This document shows positions 1-9,100 of a stretch of 64,000 nt of DNA, piece after piece (within the stretch, counting starts at the first letter, position 1; each line of letters begins with the position of its first letter). This DNA comes from Lacihabitans sp. CS3-21 (GTDB lineage Bacteria; Bacteroidota; Bacteroidia; Cytophagales; Spirosomataceae). The stretch spans positions 62,001 through 126,000 of the forward strand of contig NZ_RJUD01000112.1 in the NCBI RefSeq assembly GCF_024343675.1. The letters are read 5' to 3'. The position numbers and the translations under genes were made by a program. The notes under the pieces are model-generated. The model was not told the DNA's origin, made no database searches, and worked only from the letters and a program-made list of their open reading frames with translations.

Positions 1-472
1 GCTGTTGATGATGCCATTTTTCTGTATATTCTCTTGCTATGTGAAACCAATTTTTAGATTCACTTTCTCCTGCCCAAGCTACTGAAAACTTGCTTGTATC
101 TTCAAGATTTAAACTTTTCAAAAATAAAATATATTCTTTTCCGCTACTTTCAAGCAGGTCTATCAGTACCTTTGGACTCAATCGATTCATGGATTTTACC
201 CAATCTTCATTTAATTTATTCAAGTAGGCCAATAAATCCGCATAGGAATCAATTTCTCCAGGCTTTTCACCAAAATACCCATCTCTAAGCATAGATAATG
301 CCCTCAGATTTCCGTCCAATAAGTGTGCAGCTAGGTCTTTAACTCGCCATTTTGGTGCTAGAGTGGGCAAATCCCAATCATTTTCTTTTAGTGATTTAAG
401 AACATCAATAAGCAAGTCATCTAATCGAGTAAATAATTCTATGGTTGCTATTTTTGGAAGGTTTGAAGACAT
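1..472 (-). CDS. DinB-like / mycothiol-dependent maleylpyruvate isomerase N-terminal-type protein, 3' truncated by window edge
   Basis: The minus strand is open from an ATG at 472 to the window edge, giving about 157 residues with no stop. The N-terminus reads MSSNLPKIATIELF; a WRVKDLAAHLLDGN segment near residues 46-59 and a KWHHQQ segment at the cut end match the helical-bundle DinB/TIGR03083-type fold, whose metal site is usually three histidines. That family includes thiol-dependent transferases and isomerases, but the substrate here is unknown. The next gene on the same strand begins at 1494, upstream of it, so the two could be cotranscribed. The C-terminal part lies outside the window. 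Family assignment comes from motif recognition only. Confidence 0.7.
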   Translation of the reverse strand, partial: MSSNLPKIATIELFTRLDDLLIDVLKSLKENDWDLPTLAPKWRVKDLAAHLLDGNLRALSMLRDGYFGEKPGEIDSYADLLAYLNKLNEDWVKSMNRLSPKVLIDLLESSGKEYILFLKSLNLEDTSKFSVAWAGESESKNWFHIAREYTEKWHHQQ

Positions 473-522
473 AGTTTTATGAAACAAATCATACAAAAAT
501 ATTCATATCGTCAAAATATATT

Positions 523-1494
523 CTAAGAACCATAAATTTCAAGAAGCTTTGTTTGTCTTTCAATGGCGTCTTTAAATTCATCCTTCATTTGGCCAATGAG
601 TTCGTTAACAGGTAGAACATCATGGATTGTCGCCACACCCTGACCAGCAGACCAAAGCGTTTTCCATGCTTTGGTTTCAGCTTGTGCCGCATCTAATTCT
701 TTGCCAAAATCTATTTTGGCTTTGTTATCCCAAAGCTCTTTGGTTATTCCATTATTTTCAAGGCTTTTTTGCATAAAATTGGCACTTACCCCTGAGATAG
801 CAGCTGTGTAAACGATATCACTTGCACCACTTTTTACAATCATTTCTTTGTAGTCATCTGAAGCGTTGGCTTCTGTGGTATTTATAAATCTTGTACCCAT
901 GTAAGCTAAGTCAGCACCCATTTGCATGGCCGAAGCAACGTCTTGGCCATTACTAAGACATCCAGACAATAGAATCGTTTTTTTGTAAAAACTCCTAATT
1001 TCAGTAATAAAAGGAACAGGGTTTAGCGTGCCAGCGTGTCCACCGGCTCCAGCCGAAACCAATATCAGACCATCCACTCCAGCTTCAGCCGCTTTTTCGG
1101 CATGACGTTTTTTTATAACATCATGGAAAACCAAACCGCCATAAGAATGTACTGCATCAACTACTTGAGAAACAGCCCCTAGTGAGGTAATAATTAGGGG
1201 TATTTTGTGTTTTACAACGATTTGCATATCAGCCATCACCCTTGGATTGGTTTGATGAACAATGATATTTACACCAAAGGGAGCTGGTTTTTTGCCTGTT
1301 TCTTTCTCGAATTTTTCAAGTTCGGTTTTAATTTCAATAACCCATTCTTCAAAACCTTCGGTTGTACGTTGGTTCAATGCCGGGAATGTTCCAACGATTC
1401 CATTTTTGCAACATTCTATCACTAATTTAGGGTTAGAAATCAGAAACATTGGTGCTACCACCACAGGTAGCGAAAGGTTTTGAAAAGGGTTCAT
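523..1494 (-). CDS. Nitronate monooxygenase family FMN enzyme (2-nitropropane dioxygenase-like)
   Basis: The product has 323 residues, the normal size for this TIM-barrel flavoenzyme family, which oxidises alkyl nitronates such as propionate-3-nitronate to protect succinate dehydrogenase. The N-terminus (LSLPVVVAPMFLISNP) is the typical first strand. The segment VSAGAGGHAGTL carries the conserved catalytic histidine (His153), and LLSGCLSNGQDVASAMQMGAD is the usual flavin-phosphate region. No signal peptide is visible, so it is cytosolic. It starts 90 bases downstream of the thioesterase gene on the same strand. Some members instead act as enoyl-reductase-like oxidoreductases, so the exact substrate is unproved. 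Confidence 0.88.
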   Translation of the reverse strand: MNPFQNLSLPVVVAPMFLISNPKLVIECCKNGIVGTFPALNQRTTEGFEEWVIEIKTELEKFEKETGKKPAPFGVNIIVHQTNPRVMADMQIVVKHKIPLIITSLGAVSQVVDAVHSYGGLVFHDVIKKRHAEKAAEAGVDGLILVSAGAGGHAGTLNPVPFITEIRSFYKKTILLSGCLSNGQDVASAMQMGADLAYMGTRFINTTEANASDDYKEMIVKSGASDIVYTAAISGVSANFMQKSLENNGITKELWDNKAKIDFGKELDAAQAETKAWKTLWSAGQGVATIHDVLPVNELIGQMKDEFKDAIERQTKLLEIYGS

Positions 1495-1560
1495 TTTTTA
1501 GTTTTTATTTATGTTGATATTATATTTATTTGAACTGTTCTATCACCTGAAATATTTTTA

Positions 1561-1589
1561 TTAACCAATTAACCAATTAACCAATTAAC
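1561..1589. repeat. 8-bp tandem repeat at the thioesterase stop codon
   Basis: Three TTAACCAA units plus a partial fourth overlap the TAA stop codon (1585-1587, minus strand) of the thioesterase gene. Short tandem duplications sitting directly after stop codons recur in this window, at 11944-11975 and 14528-14680. Confidence 0.85.
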
Positions 1590-2442
1590 TTTTAGGTCTC
1601 ATTAAGCCTTCTTGTACTACACTCGCTACCAAGATACCTTCTTTATTGAAAATATTTCCTCTAGTAAAGCCTCTTGCATTGGAAGCACTTGGGCTATCCA
1701 TTGCATAAAGTAGCCAATCGTCAATTTTGAAATCTCTATGAAACCACATACCGTGGTCTAGGCTCGCCATAAACAAGTCTTTGTTGGGCAATGGTCCTTT
1801 GGTATGTGGCAATGTGGCTGTTGTAAGTAAATTATAATCAGATACATACGTTAGAAGTCGCTGGTGAATATTCAAATCACCCTCAAATGAGGTATTTGCC
1901 TTGAACCAAAAATTACGAAAAGGCAGCTTGGTCTTAAAATCTAGCAAGTTTATTTGCTCCACCATTCTAAACTCAAATGGCCGTTCTTGAATCACCTGAA
2001 AAATATGATCTGGCACAAAGAGTTTGAATTTTTTTACCGTGTCCATGTCGGATGGAAGGTTTTCTGGCCCTGCCACTTTAGGCATATCTATTTGATGATC
2101 ATAGCCATTTTGTTTTTTTTGAAAAGATATCGACATAAAAAAAATAGCGATACCATTTTGCTTGGCTACTACTCTTCGAGTGCTGAAACTCCCGCCATCT
2201 CTTATTTTTTCTACTTCAAAAACAATAGGAATATTTATATCACCAGCCAAAAGAAAATAAGCATGCATGGAGTGTGCCACGCGTTCAGGATCAACAGTTT
2301 GCTGAGCTGCACTAAGCGATTGAGCTAAAACTTGCCCACCAAAGACTCTTTTCCAGGGTGCGAGATAGTTTTGACCTAAAAAAACTGATTCGCTCAACTT
2401 TTCAAGTTTCAACAAATCAATTAATTCATGTATATTATTCAT
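1585..2442 (-). CDS. tesB: Acyl-CoA thioesterase II
   Basis: The product has 285 residues, matching TesB, a double hot-dog protein that hydrolyses medium- and long-chain acyl-CoA to free fatty acid and CoA. The first hot-dog domain contains FGGQVLAQSLSAAQQTV. The second contains SLDHGMWFHRDF, SNARGFTRGNIF and ASVVQEGLMR, which carry the conserved Asp, Ser/Thr and Gln positions of the family. No signal peptide is present. It is the upstream member of a same-strand pair with the nitronate monooxygenase, although no metabolic link between them is evident. The AT-rich sequence upstream of 2442 shows no clear Shine-Dalgarno site, which is normal for this phylum. Confidence 0.92.
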   Translation of the reverse strand: MNNIHELIDLLKLEKLSESVFLGQNYLAPWKRVFGGQVLAQSLSAAQQTVDPERVAHSMHAYFLLAGDINIPIVFEVEKIRDGGSFSTRRVVAKQNGIAIFFMSISFQKKQNGYDHQIDMPKVAGPENLPSDMDTVKKFKLFVPDHIFQVIQERPFEFRMVEQINLLDFKTKLPFRNFWFKANTSFEGDLNIHQRLLTYVSDYNLLTTATLPHTKGPLPNKDLFMASLDHGMWFHRDFKIDDWLLYAMDSPSASNARGFTRGNIFNKEGILVASVVQEGLMRPKS

Positions 2443-2529
2443 TTATGGTTTCTTGTTTGAAGAATACAATTTTAGGCTTTTTTTAAGAAAAATGCTAAGA
2501 TTGTATAGAATATTTCAAAGCTGCTTAGC

Positions 2530-3768
2530 TTAATTAACCCCAGAAAATCTTGGGTTAACGATACTATTATTTACAGAGCCAAAAGTATAATTCAAACCAA
2601 AAGAAGTTAAATAAGAGAAAGTGGTAGCCAATTGTCGACCTCCCAGAAGTACGTCTGCCGTATCCCCGCTTTGTTTGGCAAGCGAAATTTGATTATTTAT
2701 CTGCGAGCCATTTCCATAAAATCTTAAAGACAATCCTTGTGCAACTCTTAAAGAGAGATCTATTTCAAGGCTAAGGCGATATCGCTCTAGATTATTAAGG
2801 TATTGATAACCACTTAATTCTGCACTAAAATTTCCCCAGTTTTCGGTAAATCCTAAAATGCCAGTCAATTGTTGGTAGGGTAGGGTTTCGGCAATTTTGT
2901 CAAAAATGGTGAGTTCAATGTAATCAAAATCTCTAACTCCTGCCTGGTAAATCCACCTAAGTTGTTTTCTGTTGAAGTCTTGAACAGGAAAAACGGAATA
3001 CTCCAAGGCTGGTGCGACGCTTTTAGAGAATTTAATATTTTGATAGACTGAGTGATAGCCTTTTACAAAGCCTCCAAGTGACCAATGGTTATTAAAAGCG
3101 GCCACAAATAGTGAATTGAATCCATAGTCATTTACTTTTACTGAGGTAGTTACGGAGTCAACAGTAACTGTATTAGTTCTTTGATTATAGTATGAATTGA
3201 AACTAAATTTTGATTTTTCGGTAGTTCTTCCGCCTCTGAAGTTTCCATCAAAAGATACATTTGATCGGTTGCTTTCACCACTGAAACGGCCATTTCCGCC
3301 CACTCCGAAGATCCAATTGTTCCATTTGTCTTTCTTCGGCTCTGTTTTCTGTCCTGGAGTTTTGTTAAAACTTACCTTAACCATGTCAGCTGTTTCGATG
3401 TTTTTGAGATATCCGAGCAATCCCAAGCTTACTGAATTGAGCAGTTTTTTACGAATTATATCGTCGGTGGCATCCTGTCTAGAAGCAAACCTTACAGTGT
3501 CAATTTGGGTTCTGAATGTATTTTGGCCTTCAAAAAATATTTGATAGTTAGCTCCTCCGGATGCATTTGAATTGGCAGTTATCATTACCAATACGTCTGC
3601 CGCGGCTTGATCTCTCACAAAATTAAACATCTGCAGCTCTGTTTTTAGGTAGTCCACATAACATTTTGCTTTCTGGCAGTTAAAAAAAACATTGAGATTT
3701 GAATTCTGTCCGTATGATAAAAACGGCAAAATGATCAACAGGATAAGTTTGTTGATTTTCTGAAGCAT
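2530..3768 (-). CDS. Secreted outer-membrane beta-barrel-type protein of unknown function
   Basis: The product has 412 residues and a Sec signal peptide (KINKLILLIILPFLSYGQ). Residues about 22-125 form a small mixed domain (VFFNCQKAKCYVDYLKTELQMFNFV, then repeated DVLVMITANS-like strands) that has the look of a periplasmic nucleotide- or peptide-binding module. From about residue 150 to the end, alternating polar/aromatic strands such as SLGGFVKGYHSVY, QLRWIYQAGVRDFDY and FSYLTSFGLNYTFGS suggest a beta-barrel. The gene is monocistronic and divergent from the gene at 4074. I do not recognise a named family. The barrel is inferred from strand periodicity. Confidence 0.7.
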   Translation of the reverse strand: MLQKINKLILLIILPFLSYGQNSNLNVFFNCQKAKCYVDYLKTELQMFNFVRDQAAADVLVMITANSNASGGANYQIFFEGQNTFRTQIDTVRFASRQDATDDIIRKKLLNSVSLGLLGYLKNIETADMVKVSFNKTPGQKTEPKKDKWNNWIFGVGGNGRFSGESNRSNVSFDGNFRGGRTTEKSKFSFNSYYNQRTNTVTVDSVTTSVKVNDYGFNSLFVAAFNNHWSLGGFVKGYHSVYQNIKFSKSVAPALEYSVFPVQDFNRKQLRWIYQAGVRDFDYIELTIFDKIAETLPYQQLTGILGFTENWGNFSAELSGYQYLNNLERYRLSLEIDLSLRVAQGLSLRFYGNGSQINNQISLAKQSGDTADVLLGGRQLATTFSYLTSFGLNYTFGSVNNSIVNPRFSGVN

Positions 3769-4073
3769 GTTTATTGGGTTTTATAAATGATCACAAATTT
3801 AATGGAAAATCAGGTATAATAATAAAAGTAAATAAATAAGAAAAGCTCTCCGAAAATCAGAGAGCTTTAATCTAACCCCTAAAATAAACCACTATAATAT
3901 ATTCAAGAATATAAATTCTTTGAACCTAAACATACAACGTTTTTTGTGTCGATTTTGTTGCTATTTCGCCAAAATTTTTCATTAACAATCGTTAACAAAG
4001 GCCTTGTGTAAACCTTTGAAATGGTTTTCACTCTAACATACAAATTTAGGAAACTAACAAAATATTTGAGATT
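3769..4073. other. Divergent intergenic region with an internal hairpin
   Basis: These 305 bases separate two divergent secreted-protein genes. A 9-bp inverted repeat (AAAGCTCTC at 3842-3850, GAGAGCTTT at 3860-3868) has no strong T-run, so it looks more like a leader or regulatory hairpin than a terminator. The remainder is AT-rich and presumably holds both promoters. No gene was seen. Confidence 0.5.
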
Positions 4074-4532
4074 ATGAAAAAGACAATGGCGTTAATCGGG
4101 GTTTTGAGCTTGGTGGCAGTAGGTGCTTTTGCTCAATATGGAAGAGGGTATGATGATAATACCTATTCGTCACGCAGTCGCAACTACGATGAAAGATTCG
4201 ACAAAAAAGGTGGATTTGAAGACAAGTGGGGGTACGATCGTGACTATAATGTGGTGCGTGGAAACAAAGCCATGATGATAGATTCGTATCAAAGACAAGC
4301 CAAAATGCGAATAAATGATGGTATACGTAAAGGATTGATTACAAGATCGGAAGCCAATAGATTGATGCGGTATTACGATAACATTGAGCGTAAAGAGAAT
4401 CGTTTTATGAGAAATGGTCGTATATCAAGAAGCGAGGCAAGAGAGTTGGATAATGACTTAGATAATCTTAACAGAATGATTAGCAGGGAGAAACGCGATT
4501 TTGAGAGAAATAGAAATAGCAGAAGATTTTAG
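4074..4532 (+). CDS. Small secreted charged protein, unknown function
   Basis: The product has 152 residues. A signal peptide (KTMALIGVLSLVAVGAFAQ) is followed by a very polar mature protein rich in Arg, Asp, Asn and Tyr. The C-terminal half is predicted as helices with two DxxxRxGxISRSEA-like turns (INDGIRKGLITRSEANRLM and NRFMRNGRISRSEARELD), a duplicated helix-turn-helix that superficially resembles an EF-hand-like pair. It is probably periplasmic or surface-exposed. It is monocistronic, with its own terminator at 4560-4590. I do not recognise a family, and metal binding is only a guess from the duplicated acidic loops. Confidence 0.72.
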   Translation: MKKTMALIGVLSLVAVGAFAQYGRGYDDNTYSSRSRNYDERFDKKGGFEDKWGYDRDYNVVRGNKAMMIDSYQRQAKMRINDGIRKGLITRSEANRLMRYYDNIERKENRFMRNGRISRSEARELDNDLDNLNRMISREKRDFERNRNSRRF

Positions 4533-4559
4533 TGGAGTAATAGTTTTTTCAAATAGAAT

Positions 4560-4590
4560 GGTCGACTTTTTTTAGTCGACCCATTTTTTA
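4560..4590 (+). terminator. Intrinsic terminator after the small secreted protein gene
   Basis: GGTCGAC (4560-4566) pairs with GTCGACC (4575-4581) across a T-rich loop and is followed by a run of Ts. The region lies between convergent genes, and a T-run in the loop also allows some activity on the other strand. Confidence 0.75.
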
Positions 4591-4628
4591 TTGTAAGTTT
4601 TCTCCTAATTATAGGTACTGAGATTCGA

Positions 4629-5303
4629 TCATATCTCTTTTATGTCGAAATGTCTCCACTGCCCAACCTCTAGATTCTCGAGCTTTAAATTACCGATTCT
4701 GGTTCTTTTAAGATGGGTTACTTCGTAGCCCAGTTTATAACACATTCGCCTAATTTGCCGATTTAATCCTTGAATCAAAGTTATTTTAAAGCAATTATCA
4801 TCTATGAAATCTAGCTGGCAAGCAAGCGTAGTTTTACCCATTATTTTTATACCATTGGCCATGCTAGTTAAAAAAGTATTATCAATTGGTTTGTCAACAA
4901 CAACCATATATTCTTTCTCAGTTTTATGCTCATTCCGCAATATTTTATCATATATCCGCCCATCGTCAGTTAATATTAACAAGCCTTCAGAAGCCTTATC
5001 TAATCTCCCGACAGGGAACAACCCTTCAAAAGGCAAAATGCTCCATAAATTATCTGGAATTTCGCTATTTAATGTAGTTTCTATTCCTCTAGGCTTGTAA
5101 AAGGCTAAATACTTAAAGTTTTTTGAAGATTGCAAAATTTCGTTTTCATACCTTATTTCAAATTCAGGTTCAATTAGAATATTGGCTGATGTAGATACCC
5201 CATTAATAAATATTTTCCTGTTATAAAGCAATTTTTGAGCCTCAGTATTGGATATTTGAAGCTTTTTTACCAGAAAATATTGAAGTTTATTTCTAAAACT
5301 CAA
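4629..5303 (-). CDS. RsuA/RluB/E-family rRNA pseudouridine synthase
   Basis: The product has 224 residues. An N-terminal S4-type RNA-binding segment (about 1-45, VKKLQISNTEAQKLLYNRKIFINGV) precedes the catalytic domain. The family motif GRLDKASEGLLIL places the catalytic aspartate at Asp102, and the C-terminal LIQGLNRQIRRMCYKLGYEVTHLKRTRIGNL is the conserved RsuA/RluE signature. It isomerises specific uridines in rRNA. Whether the target is 16S (RsuA) or 23S (RluB, RluE or RluF) cannot be told from sequence alone; the short form with an S4-like domain is common in Bacteroidota. It is convergent with the gene at 4074. Confidence 0.9.
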   Translation of the reverse strand: MSFRNKLQYFLVKKLQISNTEAQKLLYNRKIFINGVSTSANILIEPEFEIRYENEILQSSKNFKYLAFYKPRGIETTLNSEIPDNLWSILPFEGLFPVGRLDKASEGLLILTDDGRIYDKILRNEHKTEKEYMVVVDKPIDNTFLTSMANGIKIMGKTTLACQLDFIDDNCFKITLIQGLNRQIRRMCYKLGYEVTHLKRTRIGNLKLENLEVGQWRHFDIKEI

Positions 5304-5439
5304 AGTTTTAATTTTTATTCAAATATAGCAATCGCATTTTATGTCCATATGGCATTGGTTTGTTTTCTGAAATTAAATGGCGTCTTTTATTATAAATTTG
5401 GAATAGACGCTATTAAATGTTTTGAAAAAATATTAAAAA

Positions 5440-6072
5440 TTACACCAAATTATTCACCAATGCCTTTGAAATGGCCTCAGTTGCTGAATTCACGTGTAAT
5501 TTTTTATAAATATTCTTCAAATGGAAATTTACGGTTGGGAAGCTTACTCCTAAGTCAGCTGCGATCATTTTGTAGCTAAGTCCTTTCACCAAAAGTTCTA
5601 AGACGTTCTTTTCACCAGTAGTTAATTCAGCAAAATCAGTCACTTTGGTATTTTGATTTTGAAACATCGTAAGTACTTTTCTAGCTATGGAAGGTGTCAT
5701 GGGAGATCCACCTTGATAAGTGTCAATAATTGCATTTATGTATTTTTCTGGACTGGAATCTTTTAATATGTAACCGCTTGCTCCAGAGCATATGGCTGCA
5801 AAAATCTTTTCATTGTCTTCAAAAACAGTTTGCATGCATATTTGAATTTGTGGATATTGCCTTTTTACAAGTTGTACTGCTTCTATGCCGGATATACCAG
5901 GCATTTGAATATCCATCAATAATACCTCTGGTTTGTCTTTTCTAGTGTTTTCTAGAATTTCTTTGGCGTTTGGATAAGCATTCACCAACAGCAAATCAGA
6001 GCTGCTTCTGACAGTTTCTATCAATAGCTCCCTTATTTCACTTTGGTCTTCATAAATATTTACTCTTATCAT
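5440..6072 (-). CDS. NarL/FixJ-family response regulator (receiver + LuxR HTH)
   Basis: The product has 210 residues. The receiver domain (about 1-120) has acidic residues YEDQ near the start, phospho-acceptor Asp54 in LLMDIQMPG, and a conserved Lys in GYILKDSS. The LuxR-type HTH (about 145-210) reads LTTGEKNVLELLVKGLSYKMIAADLGVSFPTVNFHLKNIY. It lies 54 bases downstream of the histidine kinase gene on the same strand, so it is the probable cognate regulator. It also has its own candidate promoter, with a CTACTAACATTAGTAG palindrome at 6117-6134 that recurs before three secreted-protein operons. That arrangement suggests autoregulation and a dispersed regulon, which is inference. Confidence 0.93.
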   Translation of the reverse strand: MIRVNIYEDQSEIRELLIETVRSSSDLLLVNAYPNAKEILENTRKDKPEVLLMDIQMPGISGIEAVQLVKRQYPQIQICMQTVFEDNEKIFAAICSGASGYILKDSSPEKYINAIIDTYQGGSPMTPSIARKVLTMFQNQNTKVTDFAELTTGEKNVLELLVKGLSYKMIAADLGVSFPTVNFHLKNIYKKLHVNSATEAISKALVNNLV

Positions 6073-6086
6073 GGTTAGATTTTTTA

Positions 6087-6134
6087 CAAAGTTCGATGAT
6101 TCTAATTTGAGTTTATACTACTAATGTTAGTAGT
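6087..6134 (-). promoter_or_regulatory. Palindromic operator + promoter of the response regulator gene (copy A)
   Basis: On the minus strand, ACTACTAACATTAGTAGT (6134-6117) overlaps the last codons and stop of the kinase gene. From its dyad centre there are 31 bases to GAACTTTG (6094-6087), one mismatch from the TAnnTTTG box. The start codon follows at 6072. Palindrome and spacing match copies at 31573, 33605 and 47518. Confidence 0.75.
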
Positions 6135-9100
6135 TAGGGAGTTTTAAAATTATTTCTGTGCCAACCGCTGAATTTATTTCTAATGTACCATTTATTTTTT
6201 TTGATCTAGCCTTCATGTTCGAAATACCATTACTCAGCTCCATCATGGAGGGTTCTATACCTTTGCCATTATCTTTTAGGGAGAGCACTTTGCCTTCAGT
6301 TGATTTCCTTATTTCAAACATTATGGTGTCTGCTTCGGAGTATTTTGCTGCGTTATTCATGGCTTCTTTAAAAATCAGAAATACGTCCCGTCGATAGGCA
6401 GGAATAATACTTTTGGAGTCAAAACCTTCTGCTATTAAGGCTCTGAATTCAATGTTTTTTGTTTCGAAAATATCTTTTCCGAAATTCACAATACGCTCTA
6501 ACCATTCTTCTTCTGAGTCGTTCTTGGGATTAAGTTCATAGACAGCTTCTCTCACTTTCCCAAGAATCTCTCTTGATTTTTGTGAAATCCGTTCAAAGCG
6601 TTCCTGAAGTTCAGTATTTGGAGAATCCAGCTTTCGTTTGCTTAACTCCGCATACATGGTGAGGCTACTCAAGGATGCCGCAAGGTCGTCATGCAAATTT
6701 CCCGAAATTTGATTTCTAAGCATCTGTTGCCTTTCTTTTTCTAGCTGGTTTTGTCTGAATTTATAACCCAAAGCCACTGAAAATAGGATGATTTCCAACA
6801 TTGAACCAGCCATGATGATTTTTTCTTGATATAATGGTTCGATTAAAGCGAGATTTTGAAGTCCAACTATAAGCGTGGCTATTACTAGAAAAAAAGTGGC
6901 CAATCCATAATAATAAATAATGACCCGTTTTTTTAGAATATAATCTACAGTAATAAGCATAAATATGGCTGAAAACAAGACACCTTGCCCAATAGCCAGA
7001 TAGTTGAACCAATATCTGAAATAGAAGAATGATATTGCCGTGGTTATTAAACTACCGAAAATGAGCGAGTTTTTGATTCTCTGCCAATTAGTTTTATAAT
7101 TTTTTGAGAGATCTAAAAAGGAGTCTGTAAACTGAATTAAAAATATATTTGAGATAAAGAGAAAGACAAAATAGGCGATTTCATTGAACCAACTATTGGA
7201 CCAGATATATTGAAAACCAAATCCGTAGAGGCTAAGCTGAAAAGCCCCAAAGAGTAATATATAGATCGAATAATAGATATAAACTACCTCTTTTATCGTA
7301 ATCCACAAGAAAATATTGTAAAGTGAAATGAGAATAATAAATCCCATATATATGCCCCAAATGAGTTTGTTTGTACTGAGTTGTTCCAGTAGTTCATTTT
7401 CTTCCCAAAACATAATTGGGAATTTCAAATCCCGTGTTCCACTGGCCTTAATGAAAATCTCATAGTCTTGATTTTCAATCATATCTAGTTTAAAAATGGG
7501 ATTTGGAGAACGTACATCATATTTAAATATGGGTATTTTATCGCCTGATTTTTTGTATAGTATCAGTTGGTTACGCTCGTATAGCCAGACCTCCATTTCA
7601 GATAGTCTTGAATTTCCAACCTCTAAAAACCAAGCTTTATTGGTTTTATTTTTAAATGTGAACCTTGTCCAAACTTGGTAGGGTGTATAGCTAAAATTTG
7701 GAATTTTGCCTTTAAAGATTTGGAATTTTGAATCAAATGTGGAGTTGTTGGGTAGGGGTTTTGAATATAACTGTTCCGTATCTAAAAAATATGAAATTTG
7801 ATTCGGCCTGAGTTGACTTATTTCATCAGTAAGTACATTGGTGTTTTTTTTGCCAACAATACTTATTTCTTTCGGATTGAAATGATTAAGGCCATTTACT
7901 CCTCCAAAAAACATTTTTCCAGTAGTGGAATCTTTATAAGAACCATATCCATTAAACTCAAACCCTTGAAGCCCGTCATTCATGCTAAAAGAATGAATTT
8001 TACTCGTTTTAGGATCTAGCTTTACAATGCCTTTATTCGTACTTAGCCAAAGCTGTTTTTCGTCGTCTATTTCAATACTGTATATAAATTCGTTGGGCAA
8101 GCCGTCCTCTCTTTTTATCCATTTTTTTGTGCCAGTTTTGGGGTTATATTCCAAAAGTCCGTTTGAAGTGCCTACCCAAACTTTGTCATTCAATTTTAAT
8201 AAGGAAGTAGGTATGCCCGAGTTGATTAAGTTTTTTACAGTAAATGTTTTAAAGTTATCCACTGATTGTGCTTCAAATAAGCCCTCATTGTATACACCAA
8301 CCAATACTTTTGTATCCGAAATAAATTTTATCAAAGAAATTCGACTATCAGATAACAAATTACAGATGGCAGTCTTTTTGTTTTTTTTGTTTAGCCTAAA
8401 AATTCCATTTTCAGTCCCAATCCATAGTTCATCTTTAAATTCTTCAAGTACTCTTATGAATTTGTTGGCCATTTTGCTTTCCGGTTCCGATACTGGCTTA
8501 AATTTATTTTTATCAAAATAGGCTAGGCCTTCAGAAGTACCAAGCCAAATGGTGCCTGATTTATCTTTATGAATGTATCGGATGGTATTAGAGGGGATAA
8601 TTTTAGAATTTAAATTATAAAAACCATCAATTATACTGAAATTGTTGGCATTGACCCTCCAAACACCCGACTGTTGGGTACCAAGCCAAAGCGTATTTTT
8701 ATCTTTTAAGACGCTCCTTATAGAGAAATTCTGCATACTTTCCGGCAGTTTTCCCTCCAGATTTAGTTTGTATGTTCCAAAATTTCCTGGCAAAATTTGG
8801 ATTTTGTCCACTCCGTAAGGGTCAGTATTGACCCAAACAATCCCATCGTTATCTACATAAACGTGGCTAATTTCGTCGTTGTGGAGTTTTGAGTTTGAAA
8901 AGCTTCCTTTATTTGATAATTGTTCAAAAGTTTCGTTTTGTGTGTTGAAAAACAACAAGCCATTTTTTTCAGTGCCTAACCAAAGATTTCCATCTTTATC
9001 GGTTGAAAGGTCAAATACCACCCCGATAGGTTTTTTTTGATCGAAAAACATCCATTTTTTGATGCCAAAGGTCTTGGTATTAAACCGAATAAATCCATCG